Assembly: GCA_016703325.1 (NCBI GenBank)
Contig: JADJCH010000006.1
Span: 49,990-113,989 of the forward strand
Direction: 5' to 3'
DNA length: 64,000 nt
Origin: Burkholderiales bacterium
GTDB taxonomy: Bacteria; Pseudomonadota; Gammaproteobacteria; Burkholderiales; Burkholderiaceae_C
Shown here: positions 27,072-35,238 of the stretch, one piece after another
How positions within the stretch are numbered: position 1 is the stretch's first letter
Layout: each line of letters begins with the position of its first letter
The notes under the pieces: model-generated
What the model saw: the letters and a program-made list of their open reading frames with translations, nothing else
The model's database searches: none
What the model was told of the DNA's origin: nothing
Position numbers and translations under genes: made by a program

Positions 27072-27289
27072 GGAGGCCGCGCCATGATGCTGCGCCGGGC
27101 CCTGCAGCAGCTTCGCGGCCGCGACGCGGTCGGCGACGAGGGCGGCGGCGCACTGCCCGCGCCGCTGCAGCGCCTGCGCCCAGACCCTGCGCTGCCCCCG
27201 CGGCACCTCCCGGTGTCCGCGCCGGCGGTCGATGACCACGGCAACCGGGCTCCCCCTTTCTTTCCCCGCATTCACCAGGAGATCCAGCA

Positions 27290-28108
27290 ATGAAACGCGT
27301 CCAACTCGCGGGCTACCAGGCCCGTCACTTCGGCTACTCCGTCACCGGCAAGGTGGCCACCATCCGGCTGAACCGGCCCGACCGCAAGAACCCGCTGACC
27401 TTCGATTCCTACGGCGAGCTGCGCGACCTGTTCCGCGAGATGTGCTACGCCACCGACGTCAAGGCCATCGTCTTCACCGGCGAGGGCGGCAACTTCTGCA
27501 GCGGCGGCGACGTGCACGAGATCATCGGCCCGCTGGTCAAGATGGATATGCCCGAGCTGCTGGAGTTCACCCGCATGACCGGCGACCTGGTCAAGGCCAT
27601 GCGGGCCTGCCCGCAGCCCATCATCGCCGCGATCGACGGGGTTTGCACCGGTGCCGGCGCGATGATCGCCTGCGGCTCGGACATGCGCCTGTCCACGGCG
27701 CGCAGCAAGCTGGCCTTCCTGTTCGTGCGCGTGGGCCTGGCCGGCGCCGACATGGGCGCCTGCACCCTGCTGCCGCGCCTGATCGGTCTGTCGCGTGCTG
27801 CCGACCTGCTCTTCACCGGCCGCGTGGTGGGCGGTGATGAGGCGGCGAGCTTCGGCTTCTACAACCGCCTGGTCGATCCCGAGCAACTGCTCGCCGAGGC
27901 GCAGGCGCTGGCCCAGAGCCTGGCCGACGGGCCGACCTTCGGCCATGCGATGACCAAGACGATGCTGTGGCAGGAATGGAACTCGGGCCTGGGCGAGTGC
28001 ATCGAGGCCGAGGCGCAGGCGCAGGCGATCTGCATGCAGACCCAGGACTTCGAGCGCGCCTACCACGCCTTTGCCGGCAAGACCAAACCCGTCTTCGAGG
28101 GCAACTGA
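27290..28108 (+). CDS. Enoyl-CoA hydratase-like protein
   Basis: The 272-residue crotonase-fold protein has the CoA/oxyanion segments FCSGGDVHEII and GVCTGAGAMIACGSDMRL. The central Gly-Gly-Gly common in hydratases is replaced by GAGAM, and the downstream segment reads GLAGADMGACTLLP, so it belongs to a different subgroup from the preceding hydratase. The 218 bp before it has no convincing gene. It is followed 2 bp later by an acyl-CoA dehydrogenase, and I recall similar pairs near aryl-CoA ligases in aminobenzoate and salicylate clusters. Reaction unknown. Confidence 0.75.
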   Translation: MKRVQLAGYQARHFGYSVTGKVATIRLNRPDRKNPLTFDSYGELRDLFREMCYATDVKAIVFTGEGGNFCSGGDVHEIIGPLVKMDMPELLEFTRMTGDLVKAMRACPQPIIAAIDGVCTGAGAMIACGSDMRLSTARSKLAFLFVRVGLAGADMGACTLLPRLIGLSRAADLLFTGRVVGGDEAASFGFYNRLVDPEQLLAEAQALAQSLADGPTFGHAMTKTMLWQEWNSGLGECIEAEAQAQAICMQTQDFERAYHAFAGKTKPVFEGN

Positions 28109-28110
28109 CC

Positions 28111-29322
28111 ATGGCCACCCCCGCCGACCTGGCCTGGCCCTTCTTCGACGACGGCCACCGCGCGCTGGTGCCCCGGTTCGAAGGCTGGGCCGCCGATGAA
28201 CTGCCCGCGCTGCTGCACGGTGCCGAGGACAGCCTGGACGCCGTCTACGCCTGTGTGCGCGAGCTGGTGCGTTCACTCGGCCGGGCCGGGTTGCTGCGGG
28301 TGTGCGTGCCGGCCGCCTATGGTGGCCTGCGCGAGACGCTGGACGTGCGTTCGCTCAGCCTGGGTCGCGAGACGCTGGCGCATCACTCGGGGCTGGCGGA
28401 TTTCGCCCTGGCGATGCAGGGCCTGGGCAGCGCGCCGGTGACCCTGTTCGGCAGCCACGCGCAGAAGACCGCGCTGCTGCCGGGCGTGGCCGAGGGCCGC
28501 ACCATTGCCGCCTTCGCGCTGTCCGAGCCCGACGCCGGCTCGGACGTGGCGGCCATGAGCTGCAGCGCCACCCGGGTGGAGGGCGGCTGGCGGCTTGATG
28601 GCGTCAAGACCTGGATCTCCAACGCCGGCCTGGCCGATCACTACGTCGTCTTTGCGCGCAGCGGCGAGGCCCTGGGTGCACGCGGCATCTCGGCCTTCAT
28701 GGTCCCGGCCGACACCCCGGGGCTGGACGCCAGCGAGCGCATCGACGTGATCTCGCCGCACCCGCTGGGCACGCTGCGCCTGAGCGACTGCCGCGTCGGC
28801 GATGCCCAGCTGCTGGGCGAGCCCGGCCAGGGCTTCAAGATCGCGATGGGCACGCTCGACAGCTTCCGAACCACCGTGGGCGCGGCGGCGCTGGGTTTTG
28901 CCCGCCGGGCGATGGCCGAGGGGGTGCAGCGCGCCCAACAGCGCAGCATGTTCGGCCGCACGCTGGCCGACTTCCAGCTCACGCAGATGAAGGTCGGCGA
29001 GATGGCACTGGCCATCGACGCCTCCACGCTGATGGTCTACCGCGCCGCCTGGACCAAGGACGTGCTGGGCCGGCGCGTCACCCGCGAAGCCTCGATGGCC
29101 AAGCTCTTCGCCACCGAGTCGGCCCAGCAGGTGATCGATGCGGCGGTGCAGCTGTTCGGCGGGCTGGGCGTGGTGCGCGGTGTGCCGGTTGAGCGGTTGT
29201 ACCGCGAGATCCGGGCGCTGCGCATCTACGAGGGCGCCAGCGAGGTGCTCAAGCTGATCATCGGGGGGCGTGCACTGCAGGCCGAGGCTCCGCCCGGGGA
29301 CGCCGGCGGGGCGGCGGCGTGA
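28111..29322 (+). CDS. Acyl-CoA dehydrogenase
   Basis: The 403-residue flavoprotein has the family signatures FALSEPDAGSD (FAD binding), KTWISNAG and, near the C-terminus, QLFGGLGVVRGVPVERLYREIRALRIYEGASEV. The catalytic base position common to short-chain enzymes falls in the YEGASEV segment. It would introduce a double bond into an acyl- or alicyclic-CoA and pass electrons to electron-transferring flavoprotein. It lies between the hydratase and the TRAP genes with minimal spacing. Cyclohexanecarboxyl-CoA dehydrogenase (BadJ-like) is one possible role. Confidence 0.83.
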   Translation: MATPADLAWPFFDDGHRALVPRFEGWAADELPALLHGAEDSLDAVYACVRELVRSLGRAGLLRVCVPAAYGGLRETLDVRSLSLGRETLAHHSGLADFALAMQGLGSAPVTLFGSHAQKTALLPGVAEGRTIAAFALSEPDAGSDVAAMSCSATRVEGGWRLDGVKTWISNAGLADHYVVFARSGEALGARGISAFMVPADTPGLDASERIDVISPHPLGTLRLSDCRVGDAQLLGEPGQGFKIAMGTLDSFRTTVGAAALGFARRAMAEGVQRAQQRSMFGRTLADFQLTQMKVGEMALAIDASTLMVYRAAWTKDVLGRRVTREASMAKLFATESAQQVIDAAVQLFGGLGVVRGVPVERLYREIRALRIYEGASEVLKLIIGGRALQAEAPPGDAGGAAA

Positions 29323-29867
29323 GCGCGGCGGCGGAGCTCGAGGCAGCGGCTGCCGTCACCGCGCCGGAGTTCGGCACGGCCGGCCGCTGGCTCTTCACGG
29401 CTTGCAGGGTTGCCGCCGTGGCCGGCACGCTGGTGTTCGTGGCCCTGGTGGCCATGTCCATCGTCTCGATCGGCGGGCGCAAGCTGGCCTCGATGCCGGT
29501 GCCCGGCGACGTCGAGCTGCTGCAGCTGTGCGCGGCCTTTGCGTCGTCCTCCTTCTTCGCCTGGTGCCACCTGAACCAGGGCGACGTCAAGGTCGACTTC
29601 TTCACAGAGCGGCTGCCGGCGCGCTGGGTGAACCTGCTGGATGCCCTGGCCTCGCTGATCGTCGCATCGGTCGGTGCGCTGCTGGCCTGGCGCACCGGCG
29701 CCGCCGTGGTCGAAGCCTTCGACGTCGGCGAGACAACCATGATCCTGGGCCTGCCGCTGTGGCCGGGCCCGGCACTGATGGTGCCCGGCTTCCTGCTGCT
29801 GAGCCTGGCCGGGTTGTACCGCTGCGCACTGCACCTGCGGCGTGCGCGCCGGGGTGGGCTCGGCTGA
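29319..29867 (+). CDS. dctQ: TRAP transporter small permease (DctQ)
   Basis: The 182-residue protein starts at a GTG overlapping the dehydrogenase stop by 4 bp. It has four hydrophobic helices and the DctQ-typical segment SSFFAWCHLNQGDVKVDFF with conserved polar residues. It pairs with the large permease downstream. Coupling to the catabolic genes indicates that the transported acid is their substrate. Confidence 0.85.
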   Translation: MSAAAELEAAAAVTAPEFGTAGRWLFTACRVAAVAGTLVFVALVAMSIVSIGGRKLASMPVPGDVELLQLCAAFASSSFFAWCHLNQGDVKVDFFTERLPARWVNLLDALASLIVASVGALLAWRTGAAVVEAFDVGETTMILGLPLWPGPALMVPGFLLLSLAGLYRCALHLRRARRGGLG

Positions 29868-29977
29868 CACCCTCGCCGATACGGCGTTGAGCGCGGCGGT
29901 CGGCACGGGCGCAGCGCCGGATCGGCACGGGGCCCCTGCAACAACGCAGGCGGGCCGCGCAGAACAAGGAGCGATAC

Positions 29978-31318
29978 ATGGACGCAATGAGCGGAATCAC
30001 GGCGGGTCTGGTGTTGTTCGGCGTCATGCTGCTGCTCATGGTGATGCGCGTGCCCATCGGCATCGCGATGTTCTGTGTGGGCGCAGGGGGATACGTCTGG
30101 CTGACCGGCGGCAACTGGGCTGCGCTGCTGCAGTCGCTCAAGAACCTGGCCTATGCGCGGCTGTCGAACTACGATCTGGTCGTCATCCCGCTGTTCCTGC
30201 TGATGGGCCAGTTCGCGACCCACGGCGGCCTGTCGCGCGCGCTGTTCCGCTTCGTCAGCGCCTTCATGGGCCACTGGCGCGGCGGCGTGGCGATGGCCGC
30301 GGTGGGCGCCTGCGCCGGCTTCGGCGCGATCTGCGGCTCCTCGCTGGCCACTGCGGCCACGATGGGGCAGGTCGCCCTGCCCGAACTGAAGCGGCTGGGC
30401 TACGCCGGCAGCCTGTCCACCGGCACGCTGGCCGCGGGCGGCACGCTGGGCATCATGATCCCGCCGTCGGTGCCGCTGGTCATCTATGCCATCCTGACGC
30501 AGGAGTCCATCGGCAAGCTGTTCATGGCCGCGGTGCTGCCCGGCGCAATGGCGATGCTGGGCTACATGCTGGTGATCCGCCTGATGGTCACCCTGCAGCC
30601 CGACAGCGGCCCGGCCGGCCCGCGTGTGCCCTGGGGCGAGCGCCTGCGCGCGCTGAGTGCGGTGGCGCCGGTGTTCCTCGTCTTCGCGGTGGTCATCATC
30701 GGCATCTACGGCGGCTGGGCCAACCCGACCGAGGCCGCGGCCATCGGCGCGGCAGCCTGCGGCGTGCTGGCGGTGGCCACCGGCGGCATGCGCTGGCCCG
30801 GTCTGCTCGACACGGCGCTGGGCACCGCGCAGTCGACCGCGATGATCTTCCTCGTGCTGCTGGGCGCCGACCAGCTCAACACCGCGCTGGCCGTGTCGCA
30901 GATGCCGGCCGAGCTGGCCGCCTGGGTCCAGGGCAGCGGCCTGCCGCCGCTGCTGGTGATGCTGGCCATCCTGGCGGTGTACATCCTGCTGGGCTGCGTG
31001 ATGGACAGCCTGGCGATGATCCTGCTGACGATCCCCGTGTTCTACCCGGTCGTGATGGGTCTGGACTTCTGGGGACTGAATCCGACCGAAAAGAGCGTCT
31101 GGTTCGGCATCCTTGCACTGATGGTGGTCGAGATCGGCTTGGTGCACCCCCCGGTGGGCATGAACGTCTATGTCATCAACCGCCTGGCGCGCACCGTGCC
31201 GCTGACCGAGACCTTCAAGGGCGTGATGCCCTTCCTGGTGTCGGACTTCCTGCGCATCGCGGCCATGCTGTTCTTCCCGGCCCTGTCGCTGGTGCTCGTG
31301 CGCACCTTCCAGACCTGA
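29978..31318 (+). CDS. dctM: TRAP transporter large permease (DctM)
   Basis: This 446-residue polytopic protein is full length, with the family landmarks RVPIGIAMF, GSSLATAATMGQ, GGTLGIMIPPSVPLVIYAIL, LGCVMDSLAMILLTIPVFYPV and HPPVGMNVYVINRLA. AAGGA precedes the ATG. It forms the sodium-coupled channel of the transporter. It is the intact counterpart of the deleted dctM on the left and shows which segment that copy has lost. Confidence 0.92.
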   Translation: MDAMSGITAGLVLFGVMLLLMVMRVPIGIAMFCVGAGGYVWLTGGNWAALLQSLKNLAYARLSNYDLVVIPLFLLMGQFATHGGLSRALFRFVSAFMGHWRGGVAMAAVGACAGFGAICGSSLATAATMGQVALPELKRLGYAGSLSTGTLAAGGTLGIMIPPSVPLVIYAILTQESIGKLFMAAVLPGAMAMLGYMLVIRLMVTLQPDSGPAGPRVPWGERLRALSAVAPVFLVFAVVIIGIYGGWANPTEAAAIGAAACGVLAVATGGMRWPGLLDTALGTAQSTAMIFLVLLGADQLNTALAVSQMPAELAAWVQGSGLPPLLVMLAILAVYILLGCVMDSLAMILLTIPVFYPVVMGLDFWGLNPTEKSVWFGILALMVVEIGLVHPPVGMNVYVINRLARTVPLTETFKGVMPFLVSDFLRIAAMLFFPALSLVLVRTFQT

Positions 31319-31391
31319 GCCGCCCCCGATCCGCAAGCCCGCTGCGGGCGCCTCTGCCCGCACGGCCCGGCCAACCCCGAAGGAGATGACG

Positions 31392-32489
31392 ATGAAGGAG
31401 ACGAAGTTGAAGATGAAGATGAAGACCGCCCCGATGCAGCGGCTGCCGCATCTGCGGCTGATCTGTCTGAGCGCCCTTGCCGCGGCAGCGGCCCTGCCGG
31501 CAGCCACGCCCGCGCGCGCCCAGACGGTGACGCTGAAGGTGCATCACTTCCTGCCGGGCACCTCCAACGTGCACAACAACCTGATCCTGGCCTGGTGCGA
31601 CAAGGTGTCCAAACAGTCGGCCGAGCGACTGAAGTGCCAGATCTACCCGGCCATGCAGCTGGGGGGCACGCCGGCGCAACTGTTCGACCAGGCGCGCGAC
31701 GGGGTGGCCGACCTCGTCTGGACCATCCCGACCTACTCGGCCGGACGCTTCATCAAGTCCGAGGTGTTCGAGCTGCCCTTCTTCACGCGCAGCGCCAAGG
31801 GATCGAGCCAGGCCTACTGGACCTACGTGCAGAAGTTCGCCACCGACGAGTACAAGGGCGTCAAACCGATCTTCCTGCACACCAACGACGGCTCCTCCTT
31901 CCACCTGAACAACGCCAAGGGCGTGAAGACGCTGGAGGAGCTCAAGGGCCTGAAGATCCGCGCGGCCACCCGGCTGAACTCGCGCATGCTCGCAGCGCTG
32001 GGCGCCACGCCGGTGCAGATGCCGCTGCCCGCGGTGCCCGAGTCGATGGCCAAGGGCGTCATCGACGGCGCGATGGTGCCCTGGGAGGGCGTGCCCGCGG
32101 CCAAGCTGCAGGAGATCGCCAAGAGCCACCTGGACGTGCCCGCCGGGCAGCCGAAGTTCGCCAACTCCATCTTCGCCTTCGTGATGAACCAGGCCCGCTA
32201 CAACGGCCTGCCGCCCGAGCTGAAGAAGGTGATCGACGACAACAGCGGCGCGGCGGTTTCGGCCTGGGCCGGCGAGAAGGGCTTTGACGGCGTGGTGGCG
32301 GCCAACCACAAGCTCGCCAGCGGTCGCGGCAATCTGATCCATGCGCTGGGCGATGCGGAATACCCACGCTGGGTGAAGGCGGCCGAGGAGGTCGACGATC
32401 AGTGGGTCAAGGAAGTCAGCGCCAAGGGTGCCGACGGCAAGGCCCTGCTGGAAGAGGCGCGCGCGCTGATCAAGCAGTTCGATCACTGA
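31392..32489 (+). CDS. dctP: TRAP transporter solute-binding protein (DctP)
   Basis: The 365-residue periplasmic protein starts at the ATG six bases after AAGGAG. A long, lysine-rich n-region precedes a signal peptide ending at AATPARAQ. The mature part shows DctP hallmarks: VHHFLPGTSNVHNN, KGVKTLEELKGLKIRAATRLNSRML, the carboxylate-binding arginine region and VPESMAKGVIDGAMVPWEG. It is the last gene before a strong bidirectional terminator. The ligand is probably an aromatic or alicyclic carboxylate. Confidence 0.9.
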   Translation: MKETKLKMKMKTAPMQRLPHLRLICLSALAAAAALPAATPARAQTVTLKVHHFLPGTSNVHNNLILAWCDKVSKQSAERLKCQIYPAMQLGGTPAQLFDQARDGVADLVWTIPTYSAGRFIKSEVFELPFFTRSAKGSSQAYWTYVQKFATDEYKGVKPIFLHTNDGSSFHLNNAKGVKTLEELKGLKIRAATRLNSRMLAALGATPVQMPLPAVPESMAKGVIDGAMVPWEGVPAAKLQEIAKSHLDVPAGQPKFANSIFAFVMNQARYNGLPPELKKVIDDNSGAAVSAWAGEKGFDGVVAANHKLASGRGNLIHALGDAEYPRWVKAAEEVDDQWVKEVSAKGADGKALLEEARALIKQFDH

Positions 32490-32581
32490 GCGCGGTCCCT
32501 GAGCGCGGTCCCAGGGCACGGTCCCAGGGCGCACCCACCCGGCGCGGGCACCGCACCCGCGGTGCGCCCAGTCCAGACAAA

Positions 32582-32615
32582 AAAACGGCCCCCCGCAAAA
32601 GCTGGGGGCCGTTTT
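32582..32615. terminator. Bidirectional rho-independent terminator
   Basis: AAAACGGCCCCC pairs with GGGGGCCGTTTT around a 10-base loop, giving a 12-bp stem with A and T runs on its two sides. It lies between the convergent dctP and fdx genes and can stop transcription from both directions. Confidence 0.9.
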
Positions 32616-32667
32616 CGTTGTGCGTATGCAAGGGCAGGCCGCCCCGCGCGGGGCGGCCGCCGATCGC

Positions 32668-32913
32668 TCAGCCGTGGATCGACTCGTACTTCGCCTGCAG
32701 CTCCTCGGGCGACTCGACGAAGTCCGGGTGCTGCTCGATGCAATCGGCCGGGCAGACCAGCTTGCACTGCGGCTCGTCCTCGGCGCCCACGCATTCGGTG
32801 CAGCGCAGCGGATCGATGATGTACATCGGATCGCCGACGGCGATCGCTTCGTTCGGGCACACCGGCTTGCAGGCGTCGCAGGCGGTGCAGTTCTCGGTGA
32901 TCACAAGGGCCAT
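32668..32913 (-). CDS. fdx: 2[4Fe-4S] ferredoxin of the benzoyl-CoA pathway
   Basis: The 81-residue ferredoxin has CTACDACKPVC and a second motif with the enlarged spacing CTECVGAEDEPQCKLVC, the Allochromatium/Thauera type that works at very low potential. It is the presumed electron donor of benzoyl-CoA reductase and of HcrABC, and is reduced by KorAB. It is the last gene of the bcr operon, 24 bp after bcrD, and ends near the bidirectional terminator. Confidence 0.93.
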   Translation of the reverse strand: MALVITENCTACDACKPVCPNEAIAVGDPMYIIDPLRCTECVGAEDEPQCKLVCPADCIEQHPDFVESPEELQAKYESIHG

Positions 32914-32937
32914 GGTGTCGTCTCCTCTTCGGGCCTG

Positions 32938-33783
32938 TCAGGCGGTTGCGGTGGCGGTTTCGAGTTCGCTGAGCTTGGCGTGACGGAAGGCGCCCCACAG
33001 TGCGGCGCCGATCGCCCCGGCAAAGATCGAGTCGGGGTGCGATTTTGCGTCGACCTTGACCTTCTCGTTGACCATTTCCTCCTGGATCGCCGCGAGCAGG
33101 CCGGCGTCCAGCGCCAGACCGCCGGTGAGCAGCGCGGTGCCGCTCTTCACGCCGGTGACCTTGAGCAGCTTGACGATGCGCGAGGCCATCGACAGGTGGA
33201 TGCCCTTGAGGATGTCGGCCGTGGCGATGCCGCGGCTGACCATGTTGATCACGTCGGTCTCGGCCAGCACGGCGCAGATCGAGCTGACCTTCTCCGGGTC
33301 CTGGGAGGTCTTGGACAGCGGGCCGATCTCCTCCACCGCCACGCCGAGGTAACGCGCGATGTTCTCCAGGAACTGGCCGGAGCCCGAGGCGCACTGGCTG
33401 GTCATCTTGTAGCTCAGCACCTTGCCGCGCTCGTCCACGCTGATGGCGCGGCCGTTGAGGGCGCCGATGTCCACCACCGCGCGGGCCTCGGGGTCGAGGA
33501 AGACGCCCCCGCGGGCGTGTGTGGTCATGGAGTAGAAGTGGCCGGTGGAGAACTTGACGTTCTCGCCTTCGCCGGTGGTGGCGACGTAGTCCATGTCGCC
33601 GGCGCTCAGGCCGGCGTCGGCCAGCACGCCCTCGTAGCCCTCGCGGGCCAGCGTCATGGGGTCGCGCCGACGGATGCGCTCGCAGCGCTTGGCCAGCCAT
33701 TCAGGGCGGCCGTCCTCTTGGCTGCGGAACAGCACGGTCTTGACCGCGCCCGAGCCGATGTCGATGCCGATGGTGAGTGTCAT
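32938..33783 (-). CDS. bcrD: Benzoyl-CoA reductase, ATPase subunit D
   Basis: The 281-residue protein belongs to the ASKHA ATPase family with phosphate motifs IGIDIGSGAVK and VDIGALNGRAI, and the segment QCASGSGQF near residue 130, whose cysteine helps bind the 4Fe-4S cluster shared with BcrA. Its length matches Thauera BcrD (about 282). With BcrA it couples hydrolysis of ATP to low-potential electron delivery to BcrBC. I chose the ATG at MTLTIGIDIGS; the open frame before it spans the hairpin-rich gap to bcrA. Confidence 0.93.
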   Translation of the reverse strand: MTLTIGIDIGSGAVKTVLFRSQEDGRPEWLAKRCERIRRRDPMTLAREGYEGVLADAGLSAGDMDYVATTGEGENVKFSTGHFYSMTTHARGGVFLDPEARAVVDIGALNGRAISVDERGKVLSYKMTSQCASGSGQFLENIARYLGVAVEEIGPLSKTSQDPEKVSSICAVLAETDVINMVSRGIATADILKGIHLSMASRIVKLLKVTGVKSGTALLTGGLALDAGLLAAIQEEMVNEKVKVDAKSHPDSIFAGAIGAALWGAFRHAKLSELETATATA

Positions 33784-33814
33784 ATGTCGTTCCTCGAGTG
33801 GTGGGGCCAGCGCC

Positions 33815-33872
33815 GGGCCGCTCCCAAGCGGCCCCGCACCCCCACGGGGGGTGGCAGCGGCATTGCGCTGCC
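33815..33872 (-). other. Three stacked hairpins in the bcrA-bcrD intergenic gap
   Basis: The 97 bp gap contains three adjacent inverted repeats: GGGCCGCT/AGCGGCCC (33815-33834), ACCCCC/GGGGGT (33838-33852) and GGCAGCG/CGCTGCC (33853-33872). None is followed by a T-run in the operon direction, so they are more likely RNA-processing or stability elements than terminators. Confidence 0.5.
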
Positions 33873-33880
33873 GGGGGTTG

Positions 33881-35209
33881 TCATCGCGCCTCGGCGGTCT
33901 TGCCTTCCTGGACCACGGCGCGCCAGGCGAAGGTGGCCCCGCCGAGCGCACCGGTGTAGATCGAGTCGGGGTTGATGTTCAGCGTCAGCTTGCCGTAGTT
34001 CTCTTCCACCAGCTCGACCAGCGCCTTGACGGCCGCCTCGTTCTTGGCCACGCCGCCGGTGAAGGTGAACTCGTTGCGGATGCCACCCGAGCGCGCCAGG
34101 ATCGACATCGCGCGCAGGATGATGGCGCGGTGCAGACCGGCCATGATGTCCTCGCGCTTGTCGCCCAGCGCCAGGCGGTCGCGCAGCTCGGCACCGGCAA
34201 ACACCGTGCAGGTGGAGTTGATGCGCACCTGCTTGGTGGACTGCATCGCCAGGGGCCCCAGCTCGTGCAGGCCCATGTTCATCTCGTCGGCGATGTAGCC
34301 CAGGTAGCGCCCGCAGCCGGCGGCGCAGCGGTCGTTCATCTGGAAACCTTCAACGATGCCTGCCGGGTCGACCTGGATGCCCTTGGTGTCCTGTCCGCCG
34401 ATGTCGAGCACGGTGGCGGTGCCCGGGTACATCACGTGCGCGCCCAGGCCGTGGCAGAGAATCTCGCTGCGGATGTGTTCCTTGCTGAAGGGCAGTCGCG
34501 CGCGGCCGTAGCCGGTGCCGACGGTGTAGGTCTCTTCCATCTCCGTGTCGAGGATGCCCTTGATCGGTGACTCGATCTCGGCACGCCGGCCCTGCATCTG
34601 CGGCAGCGCGACAAAGCTGCGCTCCAGCGCGGACAGCAGGTGGCGGCGCACCGAGTCGCCGTAGACGCGGTTCTCGACCTCGATGATCGAGCGGTCGAAC
34701 AGGTTGAGCAGGAAGTCGTAGCGTGTGCCCAGCGCCTTGGCCACCTCCTCGCCGACGGCCAGGTACTGGCTGCCGGCGATGTCGCGGAAGAAGTCGCTCT
34801 TGCGCTTGGCGCCGGGCGCGAACAGCGACGGTGCCTCGGCGCTCAGGCGCTTGAAGACCTCATCGAGCGCATCGCCCACGACGCTCTCGAAGTTCGAGAT
34901 CGTCAGGTTGCGCCGGCAGGTGGCCTCCAGGTCGACCAGCTGCTCCAGGTACTGCTCGGAGCGGAAGTCGCGCTCCAGCTGGGCGATGAAGCCGTCCAGC
35001 TCGTGGTCCAGCGCGCCGCTGGCCTGCAGCGCCTGGCGGAACAGGTAGAAGCGCCCGTTGATGAGCGCCTCGGTCTTGGCCACCGCCGCGGCGGTGTCGT
35101 AGTTCGAGCGCGAGTTGGTGATGCCGCGGCCCAGGATGTTCTGGTTCTCGTCGATCACCACCGCCTTGGTGGTGGTCGAGCCGAGGTCGATGCCGATGAA
35201 GCAACGCAT
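33881..35209 (-). CDS. bcrA: Benzoyl-CoA reductase, ATPase subunit A
   Basis: The 442-residue ASKHA ATPase begins MRCFIGIDLGSTTTKAVV, with VLDIGGQDTKGIQ as the second phosphate motif and RCAAGCGRYLGY (about residues 293-298) carrying the cluster cysteine. Length agrees with Thauera BcrA (about 438). It pairs with BcrD to form the electron-activation module of the class I reductase that dearomatises benzoyl-CoA to cyclohexa-1,5-diene-1-carbonyl-CoA. It sits 29 bp after bcrB. Confidence 0.94.
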   Translation of the reverse strand: MRCFIGIDLGSTTTKAVVIDENQNILGRGITNSRSNYDTAAAVAKTEALINGRFYLFRQALQASGALDHELDGFIAQLERDFRSEQYLEQLVDLEATCRRNLTISNFESVVGDALDEVFKRLSAEAPSLFAPGAKRKSDFFRDIAGSQYLAVGEEVAKALGTRYDFLLNLFDRSIIEVENRVYGDSVRRHLLSALERSFVALPQMQGRRAEIESPIKGILDTEMEETYTVGTGYGRARLPFSKEHIRSEILCHGLGAHVMYPGTATVLDIGGQDTKGIQVDPAGIVEGFQMNDRCAAGCGRYLGYIADEMNMGLHELGPLAMQSTKQVRINSTCTVFAGAELRDRLALGDKREDIMAGLHRAIILRAMSILARSGGIRNEFTFTGGVAKNEAAVKALVELVEENYGKLTLNINPDSIYTGALGGATFAWRAVVQEGKTAEAR

Positions 35210-35238
35210 GGTGTGGGTCCTTTGCTGGAGAATCGGCC

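Noticed and set aside
27084..27293. Possible 69-residue gene between the SDR and the second enoyl-CoA hydratase
   Set aside because: Arg/Pro/Leu-rich composition typical of a chance frame in GC-rich DNA, no family similarity, and it overlaps the ribosome-binding site of the hydratase.
32488..32535. Short imperfect tandem repeat GAGCGCGGTCCC after dctP
   Set aside because: Only three degenerate units in GC-rich spacer; no function can be supported and the adjacent terminator explains the region better.
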